A stretch of DNA of 64,000 nucleotides, from NCBI GenBank assembly GCA_002483105.1, contig DLHG01000004.1:142581-206580 (forward strand), written 5' to 3'. Made by a program: the position numbers and the translations under genes. The notes beneath the pieces were generated by a model that had not been told where the DNA came from, made no database searches, and saw only the letters and a program-made list of their open reading frames with translations. Positions 16,995 to 24,857 of this stretch are shown in pieces (within the stretch, counting starts at the first letter, position 1; each line of letters starts with the position of its first letter). Source of the DNA: Bacteroidetes bacterium UBA7674. Lineage in GTDB: Bacteria; Bacteroidota; Bacteroidia; Chitinophagales; Chitinophagaceae.

Positions 16995-18365
16995 TTAATG
17001 ATGATGGTGCATGGCATGAGGATCTGCCAGCTTGAAAAATTCTTCTTCACCCACTTCTTTCTCTTCTACTACAAATTGAGTTTCCAGAAATTTGAACAAT
17101 TTATCGAATAAAAGGCGACGATAGGTTTCATCAAGTGTTTTCTGGTCTTTAGCTACCTTAGCCATATATCCTTCCATCCATGGCGCATCTTCATCTGTTT
17201 CCATGCCGAAATAAGCCAATACCCTTGTTTTGATATCGCTATTCACCTCTTCCAGGCTTACTTCTATTTTATTATCAATGATGATCTTATCAGAAATAAG
17301 TGTCCATAGCAATTGGTGAACAAATGAAGGGAATTCAGTTTCCACTTCTTCAGCCGACTTACGCTTTTCTCCGCCTTCACGCATCCAGCGTTTCAGGAAT
17401 GATTCAGGCAATTGAATAGGAGTATTGTGTACCAGCAACTCATACATTTCATTTTGCAGGCGCTCATTACTTATCCTCACATATTCTTTGCTCAGTTCTG
17501 TACGGATGCGCTCTTTAAAGTCAGCTTCCGATGTCATCATTTCGTTAGGGAATACCTGTGCGAACAATTCAACATCAAGCTCACGCGGAACCAGCAAACC
17601 AACTTTAGTGATAGTCAGTTTAAAGTAACCTTCTGCTGCTTCGATTGGTTGCTTCAGCGGGTCTTTCATGAAAGACTGAAGTTCTGCACCTTCTGCTACA
17701 TCTGCAGGGCGGAAAACAACAGTATCGTTTGCTTTCTTTCCCATCAACATTTCCTGGAGCTTTGAAGGCATTTTCTCCATCACTTCAGTATCATCAACAC
17801 CTTCACCTGTTACATTGCCATCAGCATCGCAAGGTGCGAAAGTAGTGTAAAGGATATCATCCTTACCTATTACAGATACCTGGTCTTCCACCTTGCCATA
17901 GCGGCGCTGGATGCGCTCTATCTCATCTTCCAGCATCTTATCTGAAACAGATATCTTATAACGGGTAAGCTTTGTTTTGTTGTCTAGTGCAGGGACTGTA
18001 AAATCAGGCTTCAACCCTATTTCAAAAGCAAAATCCACTTCAGCCGGATTGTTCATATCCAGGCTCAGGGGTTGTTCATTAGGCAATACCATTGGTTGCG
18101 CAAAGATCGACAGCTTTTCGCCGCCTAAATATTCTTCCAGTTTTGCACCAGCGCTACGCAATACCTCATCACCAAAAAGTGACTGGCCATACATTTTGCG
18201 CACCATACCTGCAGGCACCATACCTTTACGGAAGCCGGGGACATTTGCATTCTTAGCATACTGCTTCAACGTCTTTTCAAACGTTGGCATGTAGTCTTCC
18301 TTGCTGAGCTTTACCGTTATTTTATCGTGTAGGTTACCAATATTTTCACGAGTTACCGTAGCCAT
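16995..18365 (-). CDS. tig: Trigger factor, ribosome-associated chaperone
   Basis: A 456-residue ATP-independent chaperone and peptidyl-prolyl isomerase that meets nascent chains at the ribosome exit. The N-terminal ribosome-binding domain contains NVPGFRKGMVPAGMVRKMYG (here NVPGFRKGMVP in place of the common GFRxGKxP signature), followed by a PPIase-like middle domain (residues about 155-250) and a long helical C-terminal domain. The chain ends in an unusual short histidine run, DPHAMHHHH. Its start lies just beyond the terminator of the upstream tRNA-Leu gene in the same direction. Confidence 0.95.
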   Translation of the reverse strand: MATVTRENIGNLHDKITVKLSKEDYMPTFEKTLKQYAKNANVPGFRKGMVPAGMVRKMYGQSLFGDEVLRSAGAKLEEYLGGEKLSIFAQPMVLPNEQPLSLDMNNPAEVDFAFEIGLKPDFTVPALDNKTKLTRYKISVSDKMLEDEIERIQRRYGKVEDQVSVIGKDDILYTTFAPCDADGNVTGEGVDDTEVMEKMPSKLQEMLMGKKANDTVVFRPADVAEGAELQSFMKDPLKQPIEAAEGYFKLTITKVGLLVPRELDVELFAQVFPNEMMTSEADFKERIRTELSKEYVRISNERLQNEMYELLVHNTPIQLPESFLKRWMREGGEKRKSAEEVETEFPSFVHQLLWTLISDKIIIDNKIEVSLEEVNSDIKTRVLAYFGMETDEDAPWMEGYMAKVAKDQKTLDETYRRLLFDKLFKFLETQFVVEEKEVGEEEFFKLADPHAMHHHH

Positions 18366-18387
18366 TATTTTTGAGTTTTTATTTTAA

Positions 18388-18413
18388 TAAAAAAGCCGAT
18401 ACTAGTATCGGCT
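18388..18413 (-). terminator. Terminator of tRNA-Leu
   Basis: A 20-base perfect palindrome (18394-18413, AGCCGATAC/GTATCGGCT) followed on the minus strand by a run of six T. It lies five bases after the tRNA 3' end and before the tig start, so tRNA transcription should not run far into tig. Confidence 0.8.
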
Positions 18414-18418
18414 GTAGT

Positions 18419-18499
18419 GCGGGTGGAGGGACTCGAACCCCCAAGCCTCGCAGCACTAGATCCTAAGTCTAGCGTGTCTACCAATTTCACCACACCCGC
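18419..18499 (-). tRNA. tRNA-Leu (anticodon UAG)
   Basis: Read on the minus strand this 81-base gene has a 7-bp acceptor stem GCGGGTG/CACCCGC, a D-arm segment AATTGGTAGACACG, an anticodon stem CTAGA/TCTAG with loop CTTAGGA (anticodon TAG, read as UAG), a long class II variable arm, and a T-arm GGGGGTTCGAGTCCCTC. The long variable arm and anticodon both indicate leucine. The CCA end is not encoded. A promoter at 18511-18540 and a terminator at 18388-18413 frame it. Confidence 0.95.
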
Positions 18500-18510
18500 T
18501 TAAAGGACGG

Positions 18511-18540
18511 CAAAGGTAGGCAAAAATCTCAATTGAACAA
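18511..18540 (-). promoter_or_regulatory. Bacteroidota-type promoter of tRNA-Leu (TTG-N19-TACCTTTG)
   Basis: On the minus strand a TTG (18538-18540) and TACCTTTG (18511-18518) are separated by 19 bases. The -7 box is identical to that of rpmI. The expected start falls about 5-7 bases before the mature tRNA 5' end at 18499, which is sensible for a tRNA transcript. Confidence 0.6.
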
Positions 18541-18635
18541 TTATTATTGATTGTGGAAAATACCAAATGTGTCCCGTTCAGCGTTATGAGTAAAACGGGT
18601 TGACAGCGAAGATGCTAAAGCGCAATGAACCGGAG

Positions 18636-18670
18636 ATGCTTTGCGACATCTTTGCGCACTTTGCGGTTAA
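18636..18670. repeat. Short TTTGCG-type repeat in intergenic region
   Basis: The motif TTTGCG (or TTGCGG) occurs three times at 10-11-base spacing in the gap between tRNA-Leu and the orphan response regulator. A loosely complementary stretch around 18605-18625 (GCGAAGATGCTAAAGCGCAA) could fold back on it. Similar TTTGCG-rich arrays are common dispersed intergenic elements in many bacterial genomes. No other feature is visible in 18541-18769. Confidence 0.35.
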
Positions 18671-18769
18671 AGTGCTCATCCCATTGGGAATATTCTTTCT
18701 CAATTCCGCTATAAATAGCCCCAAATAAGCTTTCTCCCAAATTGTCATTATTTTTATGTTAGAATAAAC

Positions 18770-18776
18770 AAAGGAG
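18770..18776 (+). promoter_or_regulatory. Strong Shine-Dalgarno site (AAAGGAG)
   Basis: A near-perfect ribosome-binding site five bases before the ATG at 18782. Most genes in this window lack any such site, as is usual in Bacteroidota, so its presence is notable and fixes the start of the response regulator. Confidence 0.7.
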
Positions 18777-18781
18777 TCAAC

Positions 18782-19492
18782 ATGAACGGAAAAGAAACGA
18801 AGGCCTCCATACTGGTGGTTGAAGATGAAGAAAGCCTGAGGGAAGCCCTCAAGCTCAATCTTGAATTAGAAAATTATGAAATAACAACTGCCGACAATGG
18901 GCCTGCAGTGCTGAAACTCGTCAAGAACGAATACTTCGACCTGATCATACTGGATATAATGCTGCCCGATATGGATGGTATTACTGTATGCGAGACCATC
19001 AGGATGCAGCACAATGATGTCCCCATTTTATTCCTCTCCGCACGGAACACCAGTGCGGATCGCGTGGAAGGATTGAAAAAAGGTGGTGATGACTATATGA
19101 CCAAGCCTTTTAACCTCGAGGAACTATTACTAAGGGTTGACAAACTGATCATAAAGAATAAGAAGATACGAGAGCCCCAAGCCATAGCTGATGTTTACAA
19201 ATTTGATGGTTGTGAGATAGACTTTGCGGCACATGAATGCATAGATAAAAACGGCAATAAGCAGGAACTCAGCAAAAAAGAAGCGGCCTTGCTGAAACTA
19301 TTGGTCGAGAATCAGGGCGATGTGGTGTCCCGGGAGCATATACTACAGGTAGTATGGGGATACAATGTTTATCCCACTACCCGCACTATTGATAATTTCA
19401 TCCTGAACTTCCGTAAGTATTTTGAAGAAGACAGCCGCAATCCTAAGCATTTCCATTCTGTGAGGGGTATCGGTTATAAGTTTACCGCATAG
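18782..19492 (+). CDS. Orphan DNA-binding response regulator, OmpR/PhoB type
   Basis: A 236-residue regulator. The receiver has VVEDEE, the phospho-acceptor in LIILDIMLPDMDG, the switch residue in FLSARN and the Lys in MTKPFN. The C-terminal winged helix has LSKKEAALLKLLVENQGDVVSREHILQVVWG and TRTIDNFILNFRKYFE. No kinase gene is adjacent, so its partner lies elsewhere. It has a strong ribosome-binding site. Its likely terminator hairpin (19520-19541) lies inside the 3' end of the convergent HExxH gene. Confidence 0.92.
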   Translation: MNGKETKASILVVEDEESLREALKLNLELENYEITTADNGPAVLKLVKNEYFDLIILDIMLPDMDGITVCETIRMQHNDVPILFLSARNTSADRVEGLKKGGDDYMTKPFNLEELLLRVDKLIIKNKKIREPQAIADVYKFDGCEIDFAAHECIDKNGNKQELSKKEAALLKLLVENQGDVVSREHILQVVWGYNVYPTTRTIDNFILNFRKYFEEDSRNPKHFHSVRGIGYKFTA

Positions 19493-19502
19493 AACAAAAA
19501 GA

Positions 19503-20939
19503 TCATTGAATAGCAACAGAAGATAAGCTACGGCTTATCTTTTTTGTTTCTGCCATCTTCTTGAAAGCTGCTTCTATTCTTGATGCATCCTTCACATTTA
19601 CGACGACAACAGGCCGGTTCATTTTATCCATAAAGCTGATAACGCTTTCCTCTTCGGCTTTCACATTGTCCAGCTCCGGGAATATTCTCTTTAATGCTAC
19701 AAGATTCTCCTGCTTGTTGGTATGTATAATGAACAACTGAGTACCATCGCTATTGTCTGCCAAGCTCAGGCTTTGCGGGTCCGTTATCGGGTAAGAAGAC
19801 TGGGAACTGGTTACACGGTAATGCCTGTTCACCGTATTCATAATGTTGCGGTATTGCTCATTATTAGTCGCATCTGTGTAGACGCTCATTTTATTGAACA
19901 GGTTATTGTACTCATAAGCTGCATCAGGAAATTGCTTTTCAAACAGCTCAATGGCACTGGTAATGAACCGCCTGTCTATTCTCTTGTCGTTTTCTATATA
20001 GGTCTTTACAAGAGGATATAGCGCATGAGCGTATCCGTCTATGTAGTCATCGTTATACCATGTTCCTTTATCTGTCTTTCCTGTAAGGTATTCATACATC
20101 CATCCGTTACCGCAAGCTGTGGCCAGTGCTTCATCTATGTAATTGTAGGCATATAGCTTAGAAACAGACTGGCTCACCTGGAAAGCTGAATCGAGTTTCC
20201 ATTGAAAGTCCAACGGCTGCTCCTCGTAGAGAACGTGGCATATCTCGTGCATCGCTACACCGATCCTGCTATCATGGTCTTTTTCTTCGGTGAGCACTGC
20301 CATTACCAGGCTGTTGTTATGTGGTGTAGCCGTGGTATTACCTGTATTGCCGGGTATGGGATATATGGCTACAGTGAATGGAAGGTTGTCGGGCCACGTA
20401 CTGCCATAGAATGTCTTCAGCTTGTAAAAGGCAGACTTGGTTTTATCATTATAAAGCTTCAGTTCTGTTAACTGTTTCCCGAGCGCTGCTTCATGTTCTT
20501 TAAATATCAGCAAGTCATAATAATATTCAGCACCCTCCAGTACTTCCTTGAATAGGAGCCATTGTTCATTGGGCAATATCCCTGCTATACGGCGGAGAAA
20601 GTCTTTAGTGTCATCTGACTGTACTGCCGCTATTTTTATAAGATTGACAGAGGAGCGTGGTTTTTGTCTTTGGGGAGGATACTCAGCTAAGATGTACGAC
20701 TGATCCAGATTCAGAGAGGCATACTTGCGAAGGAGGTTATTAAAGTCAGCCGAGTCTGTTTCTTGCAGATGGCCGGTTATATATTTCCTGAGTGTAAGAG
20801 AGGAGTGCGGCGCTCCTGAAGCGGTTTCCAGGAAAGTTAACAGGCATATGGTTTTGCTGATCTTAAAATTGACTACCGGCGCTGCTACCGCGAATTGAAC
20901 AGATAATATGAAAAAGATAAGGGTAGCAAATTTTCTCAT
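19503..20939 (-). CDS. Secreted protein with HExxH zinc-protease motif, unknown family
   Basis: I do not recognise a named family. The 478-residue product has a Sec signal peptide (ILSVQFAVAA, cleavage near residue 19). Around residue 240 it carries VAMHEICHVLYEE, a HExxH zinc-binding motif. About 30 residues later NYIDEALATACG offers a Glu that could be the third ligand of a gluzincin-type metallopeptidase. The last 80 residues look like a separate alpha/beta region. It begins six bases after the stop of the MbnH-like gene, so it probably belongs to the MbnP/MbnH operon. Proteolytic activity is inferred from the motif only. Confidence 0.68.
   Translation of the reverse strand: MRKFATLIFFILSVQFAVAAPVVNFKISKTICLLTFLETASGAPHSSLTLRKYITGHLQETDSADFNNLLRKYASLNLDQSYILAEYPPQRQKPRSSVNLIKIAAVQSDDTKDFLRRIAGILPNEQWLLFKEVLEGAEYYYDLLIFKEHEAALGKQLTELKLYNDKTKSAFYKLKTFYGSTWPDNLPFTVAIYPIPGNTGNTTATPHNNSLVMAVLTEEKDHDSRIGVAMHEICHVLYEEQPLDFQWKLDSAFQVSQSVSKLYAYNYIDEALATACGNGWMYEYLTGKTDKGTWYNDDYIDGYAHALYPLVKTYIENDKRIDRRFITSAIELFEKQFPDAAYEYNNLFNKMSVYTDATNNEQYRNIMNTVNRHYRVTSSQSSYPITDPQSLSLADNSDGTQLFIIHTNKQENLVALKRIFPELDNVKAEEESVISFMDKMNRPVVVVNVKDASRIEAAFKKMAETKKISRSLSSVAIQ
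19520..19546 (+). terminator. Terminator of the orphan response regulator, inside the convergent coding sequence
   Basis: A 9-bp stem AAGATAAGC/GCTTATCTT around a TACG loop, followed by TTTTT. It overlaps the last codons of the minus-strand gene that ends at 19503, so the coding sequence doubles as a terminator for the opposite strand. Confidence 0.65.
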
Positions 20940-20945
20940 AGCATT

Positions 20946-22028
20946 TTATTGCACCTCGTGAAAGCGTTTATCCTTCACAAAGCTTTCATCATTGAGGGTG
21001 TTCAGAAATTCTATTAAGTCGCCTTTATCTTGCGCTGACAATGCAATGCCATTCGCGCCTATCAATGGGTCAACTGTCCCGGAATTATGTGCTGAAGTAG
21101 TATAATAATCAAGCACTTGCTGAAGAGTTGTGAACCTGCCATCATGCATATAAGGATAAGTATATTTCAAGTTGCGCAGCGAAGGCACCTTAAATTTATA
21201 CAAGTCCGCTATTGCATGGGTAATATGCCCACGGCCGCTGTCATTAACAGCAGTGCTCGGCAACCCGTTGTTGCGCATAGAAAAATCGGAGAACAGGGGT
21301 TCTTTGTGGCAATCAGCACATTTATTAGTAAATACGTTGAGACCTCTCAGTTCAGTAGCTGTCATTTCGCCTCCGGCTTCACCGCGTTTGTATTTATCAT
21401 ACTTCGCATTAGCGGAAACCATCATCCCCATAAACTGCGCCAGCGCTTTGAAGATACGCTGAGAGTTCACAGTCTCATCACCAAAAGCATTTTTGAACAT
21501 CGCCTTGTATGTTTCATCACCTTTTAGCTTATTCACTACGTTGTCAATAGTCTCATCCATTTCCAGGGGATTCTGGATAGGATTGATTGGTTGGCTCTCT
21601 ATATGATTTACACCGCCATCCCAAAAGAAGGAGGGGTGCCAGTTAAGATTAAATATCGGCGGGGAATTGCGTGTGCCTAACCTGTTATCAATGCCATGGC
21701 TTACACCATGGTCGGCATGAGCAAAGGCTGCAAATGCCTGGTGGCAGGTACCGCAAGAGGTAGAATTATCACGAGAGAGGCGTGTTTCATAGAAAAGCTT
21801 TCTGCCCAGCTCAAAGCCCTCATTAGACAACGTGTTGTTCTGAAAATTATATATCGGCGCAGGCCATCCCTGCGGCACCACAAACGTGATATCCTCTTCA
21901 CCATTTACAATATCACCACCCGTAATACTCGGGTCTTTACGACATGCTGCTACAAAGAGAAATATTCCCGTTACCAGTATCATTGCTTTACGAAGCATAC
22001 CCGTCTTTTCTGTTCTTGCTTTCTTCAT
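20946..22028 (-). CDS. Di-haem cytochrome c peroxidase, MbnH/MauG-like lipoprotein
   Basis: A 360-residue periplasm-facing protein with a lipobox (LFVAAC) near residue 29. Two c-type haem sites are visible: CGTCH (about residue 92, followed by QAFAAFAHAD) and CADCH (about 238, followed by KEPLFSDF). The N-terminal half contains NSPPIFNLNWHPSFFWDGGV, typical of bacterial cytochrome c peroxidase/MauG relatives, and a late YPYMHDGRFTTLQQVLDYY block. Length matches the family. Starting two bases after an MbnP-like gene identifies it as the MbnH type, which in methanotrophs oxidises a tryptophan of MbnP to kynurenine. That activity here is an inference from the pairing. Confidence 0.88.
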   Translation of the reverse strand: MKKARTEKTGMLRKAMILVTGIFLFVAACRKDPSITGGDIVNGEEDITFVVPQGWPAPIYNFQNNTLSNEGFELGRKLFYETRLSRDNSTSCGTCHQAFAAFAHADHGVSHGIDNRLGTRNSPPIFNLNWHPSFFWDGGVNHIESQPINPIQNPLEMDETIDNVVNKLKGDETYKAMFKNAFGDETVNSQRIFKALAQFMGMMVSANAKYDKYKRGEAGGEMTATELRGLNVFTNKCADCHKEPLFSDFSMRNNGLPSTAVNDSGRGHITHAIADLYKFKVPSLRNLKYTYPYMHDGRFTTLQQVLDYYTTSAHNSGTVDPLIGANGIALSAQDKGDLIEFLNTLNDESFVKDKRFHEVQ

Positions 22029-22030
22029 TC

Positions 22031-22810
22031 TTAATTTTCAACGTGGCTAACAGTAAACATATCAGCATAGTTATCGGCCATTTTTGCAGCTTCGGGACCT
22101 GCGCTTGTTATAATGTTATTGGTATTAAAATTTATCAGGTTAGGTGTTTTAAACCATTCCAATACATCGGACTTAATATGCACACCCGGGGTCTTAATAC
22201 CGTTCACCTTAGCATCTTCCGGAAATTGAAGAGTCACGATACGCATCACTGCGTCCTTGCCTTCAAAGCCACCCATATGAAAAGAGATGCCCGACGGTAT
22301 TCCGGGTGATGTGCCTTCAATCTTAGCCATTATGTAGCCCGTATTCCAGTCCCAGAACATTGCATTGGCGGGATCTAACGCACCCGTCTGCGCACCGGTG
22401 GTATTACGATCATAATCTACCCCTATCATAAAGGTGATAGCTGTATAATCATCCAATGGCACGTCATGCATCAGAAATGATTTGCTGGAAGCTAAACCTT
22501 CGTTTATCAAGTGATAACTTTCGGTTTCTGTAAAATAAGTGCTATCCGCACGCCATAGCTTTATATTGCTGATGTAGTATTTGTATGCTGATACAGTAAA
22601 CGCATTACCTGCTTCATTGGTATAGGACGGCCCGTTCAGTTGCAATGGCTGCGAACCCACCATGTTTTCAAAAACGATCTGCAGGTGTCCGTCATTCACA
22701 TTTATCCCGCCAGTATCAATAGGCGTGAGCGGCACTACCGGGTCCGGCTTTTTACGACAACCCGACACGCTCAATGCTACCACCACAAAGGCAAATATTA
22801 TACTTCTCAC
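22031..22810 (-). CDS. MbnP-like lipoprotein (copper-binding family)
   Basis: A 259-residue lipoprotein (lipobox LSVSGC near residue 18). Family features are visible: LQIVFENMVGSQPLQLNG, NEAGNAFTVSAYKYYISNIKLW, FMIGVDYDRN and the conserved MFWDWNTGYIMAKIEG segment (Trp 153 and 155), then SFHMGGFEG with a possible His ligand. MbnP proteins bind copper, and one Trp is converted to kynurenine by the partner MbnH. The MbnH-like gene begins two bases downstream, which supports the call. The other Trp residues are at 86 and 219; which one would be modified cannot be told here. Confidence 0.85.
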   Translation of the reverse strand: MRSIIFAFVVVALSVSGCRKKPDPVVPLTPIDTGGINVNDGHLQIVFENMVGSQPLQLNGPSYTNEAGNAFTVSAYKYYISNIKLWRADSTYFTETESYHLINEGLASSKSFLMHDVPLDDYTAITFMIGVDYDRNTTGAQTGALDPANAMFWDWNTGYIMAKIEGTSPGIPSGISFHMGGFEGKDAVMRIVTLQFPEDAKVNGIKTPGVHIKSDVLEWFKTPNLINFNTNNIITSAGPEAAKMADNYADMFTVSHVEN

Positions 22811-22842
22811 TATTTTACTGTTTCTACGAAGTTAAGGAATTG

Positions 22843-23166
22843 CTACCATTTAAGGTCTTCATCGGCTACATCGTCTTTGTCACGGAAGAGTTTTCTGGCT
22901 TCTATTTTTTGCAGCTGTCTTTTATATATCAGGCGGGCTATCTGCATACCGGCATCGGGTTCAAACAAAACAGATTTCACTTTCTGCTCAGAAACATCCA
23001 GGCGATACATTAATTGGAAAAAGGCCTCGGGATTTTTATCTGCAAGTTGCAGTATCCTTTCCTCCAGGCGCTTCAGTATGGTCTCTTCACTCACCATTTC
23101 AGGCAGTTGCAAGCTCCAATCGGCCTCCAGCATCTGCACTACTTCCTGTTGTTCTGAAACCTGCAT
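22843..23166 (-). CDS. Small conserved hypothetical protein
   Basis: I do not recognise the family. From the ATG at 23166 it gives 107 residues starting MQVSEQQEVVQMLEADWSL; the longer frame from 23202 adds twelve unlikely residues. It is cytoplasmic by appearance (no signal or membrane segment), rich in charged helices (RLEERILQLADKNPEAFFQLMYRLDVSEQKVKSVL), and ends acidic. It lies 63 bases after glyS and 32 bases before the MbnP-like gene in the same direction, so it may be co-transcribed with either. Confidence 0.65.
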   Translation of the reverse strand: MQVSEQQEVVQMLEADWSLQLPEMVSEETILKRLEERILQLADKNPEAFFQLMYRLDVSEQKVKSVLFEPDAGMQIARLIYKRQLQKIEARKLFRDKDDVADEDLKW

Positions 23167-23229
23167 AAAAGAAAAATTGCTACAACATTTCTGCCATAGC
23201 AATTTACTTTAATTTATTGATACAAAACC

Positions 23230-24660
23230 TTAAAATGCCTGTATCTTTTCCATTATCATTTGCTTAATGCTCGCCATCGGCACACGTTCCTGCTCCATGC
23301 TATCACGGTGACGGATAGTCACAGTACCATCGTCTTTTGTCTGGTGGTCGATAGTCACGCAAAAGGGGGTACCTATTGCATCCTGCCTGCGGTAGCGCTT
23401 ACCAATTGAATCCTTTTCCTCAAAAAAGCACTTAAAGTGTGGCTTGCACTGATCTATCAGCTCACGCGCCAGTTCCGGCAGGCCGTCTTTCTTGGTCAAA
23501 GGCAATACTGCCAGTTTTATCGGTGCCAGCATAGCCGGGAATTTCAGTACCACACGGCTGTCTTGCTTCTCTTCCGTGCTCAGGTCTTGCTCTTCATATG
23601 CCTCACTTAGTATCAGCATCACGGTACGGTCCAGGCCGATAGATGTCTCTACTACATAAGGTATATAGTGCTGGTTCAGCTCGGTATCAAAATAAGTAAG
23701 TTTCTTTCCGCTGTATTCCTGGTGGTTCTTCAAGTCAAAGTCCGTACGGCTGTGTACACCTTCCACTTCTTTAAAGCCCATCGGGAAGTCGTACTCTATA
23801 TCGCAAGCCATGTCTGCATAGTGCGCCAGCTTTACGTGGTCGTGAAAGCGGTACTTATCTGCAGAGATGCCCAGGCTTAAGTGCCACTTCATACGCTCTT
23901 CTTTCCAGTAGTCGTACCACTTCTTCTGCTCACCGGGACGAACGAAGAACTGCATTTCCATTTGCTCAAACTCCCGCATACGGAAGATAAAGCCACGCGC
24001 CACTATCTCGTTACGGAAGGCCTTGCCCGTCTGTGCTATGCCGAAAGGTATCTTCATACGGCCCGTCTTCTGCACATTCAGGAAGTTCACGAATATACCT
24101 TGCGCTGTTTCCGGCCTCAGGAATATTTCACTCGCGTCTTCGGCTACCGAACCTACTTGTGTAGAGAACATCAGGTTGAACTGGCGTACGTCTGTCCAGC
24201 TGGCAGTGCCGCTTACCGCACATTTTATCTTATTGTCTTCGATGAGTGTTTTCAGTCCTGCATAGTCGTCCGCAGAAAGGAGTTGCTCCATTTTTTCCAA
24301 CAGGGCCTTGCCATCTGCTTCAGGTAATGTCTCTGCATGTGCTTCCAGCAGGTGGTCAACACGGTAGCGTTTCTTGCTGTCCTTGTTGTCTATCATCGGA
24401 TCGCTGAAGTTATCAACGTGCCCGCTGGCCTTCCATACCGTAGGGTGCATAAAGATAGCGGCGTCTATACCCACTATATTATCATGCATCTGGGTCATGC
24501 TTCTCCACCAATAGTCGCGGATGTTCTTTTTCAGCTCAGAGCCATACTGACCGTAGTCATATACAGCGCTCAGGCCATCATATATTTCGCTGGACTGGAA
24601 TATAAAACCATATTCCTTACAGTGCCCTATAATGCTTTGCAGCTTATTCTCATTTGCCAT
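23230..24660 (-). CDS. glyS: Glycine-tRNA ligase, class II dimeric type
   Basis: A 476-residue aminoacyl-tRNA synthetase of the eukaryote/archaea-like alpha2 type, not the alpha/beta tetramer of E. coli. It shows CKEYGFIFQSSEIYDGL at the start, GTASWTDVRQFNLMFST, the class II motif 2 FRNEIVARGFIFRMREFEQMEMQFF, and motif 3 ETSIGLDRTVMLIL. The C-terminal anticodon-binding domain (about 365-476) contains LAPIKLAVLPL. Length is normal for the Bacteroidota enzyme. A TACCTTTG box sits eight bases before the ATG. Confidence 0.96.
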   Translation of the reverse strand: MANENKLQSIIGHCKEYGFIFQSSEIYDGLSAVYDYGQYGSELKKNIRDYWWRSMTQMHDNIVGIDAAIFMHPTVWKASGHVDNFSDPMIDNKDSKKRYRVDHLLEAHAETLPEADGKALLEKMEQLLSADDYAGLKTLIEDNKIKCAVSGTASWTDVRQFNLMFSTQVGSVAEDASEIFLRPETAQGIFVNFLNVQKTGRMKIPFGIAQTGKAFRNEIVARGFIFRMREFEQMEMQFFVRPGEQKKWYDYWKEERMKWHLSLGISADKYRFHDHVKLAHYADMACDIEYDFPMGFKEVEGVHSRTDFDLKNHQEYSGKKLTYFDTELNQHYIPYVVETSIGLDRTVMLILSEAYEEQDLSTEEKQDSRVVLKFPAMLAPIKLAVLPLTKKDGLPELARELIDQCKPHFKCFFEEKDSIGKRYRRQDAIGTPFCVTIDHQTKDDGTVTIRHRDSMEQERVPMASIKQMIMEKIQAF

Positions 24661-24668
24661 AACGGCAG

Positions 24669-24676
24669 CAAAGGTA
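24669..24676 (-). promoter_or_regulatory. Candidate -7 box (TACCTTTG) of glyS
   Basis: Exact TAnnTTTG match on the minus strand, identical to the rpmI and tRNA-Leu boxes, eight bases before the glyS ATG. No clear -33 element. It would predict a leaderless or near-leaderless message. Confidence 0.42.
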
Positions 24677-24857
24677 GGAAAATAGCTTGTCAGCTAAAAA
24701 ATACGTATTTGACATTACCATTCACCCGATAAAACATGCAGTTATCAAGACAATTGTGACGTTTTACAAGATAGCCCCCACTGAGGCCGGTTCGGGGTAA
24801 TACTTTAGATAAACAGATAACAATATCTCTATTTTCTAACTATTAAAACGTCTGATT

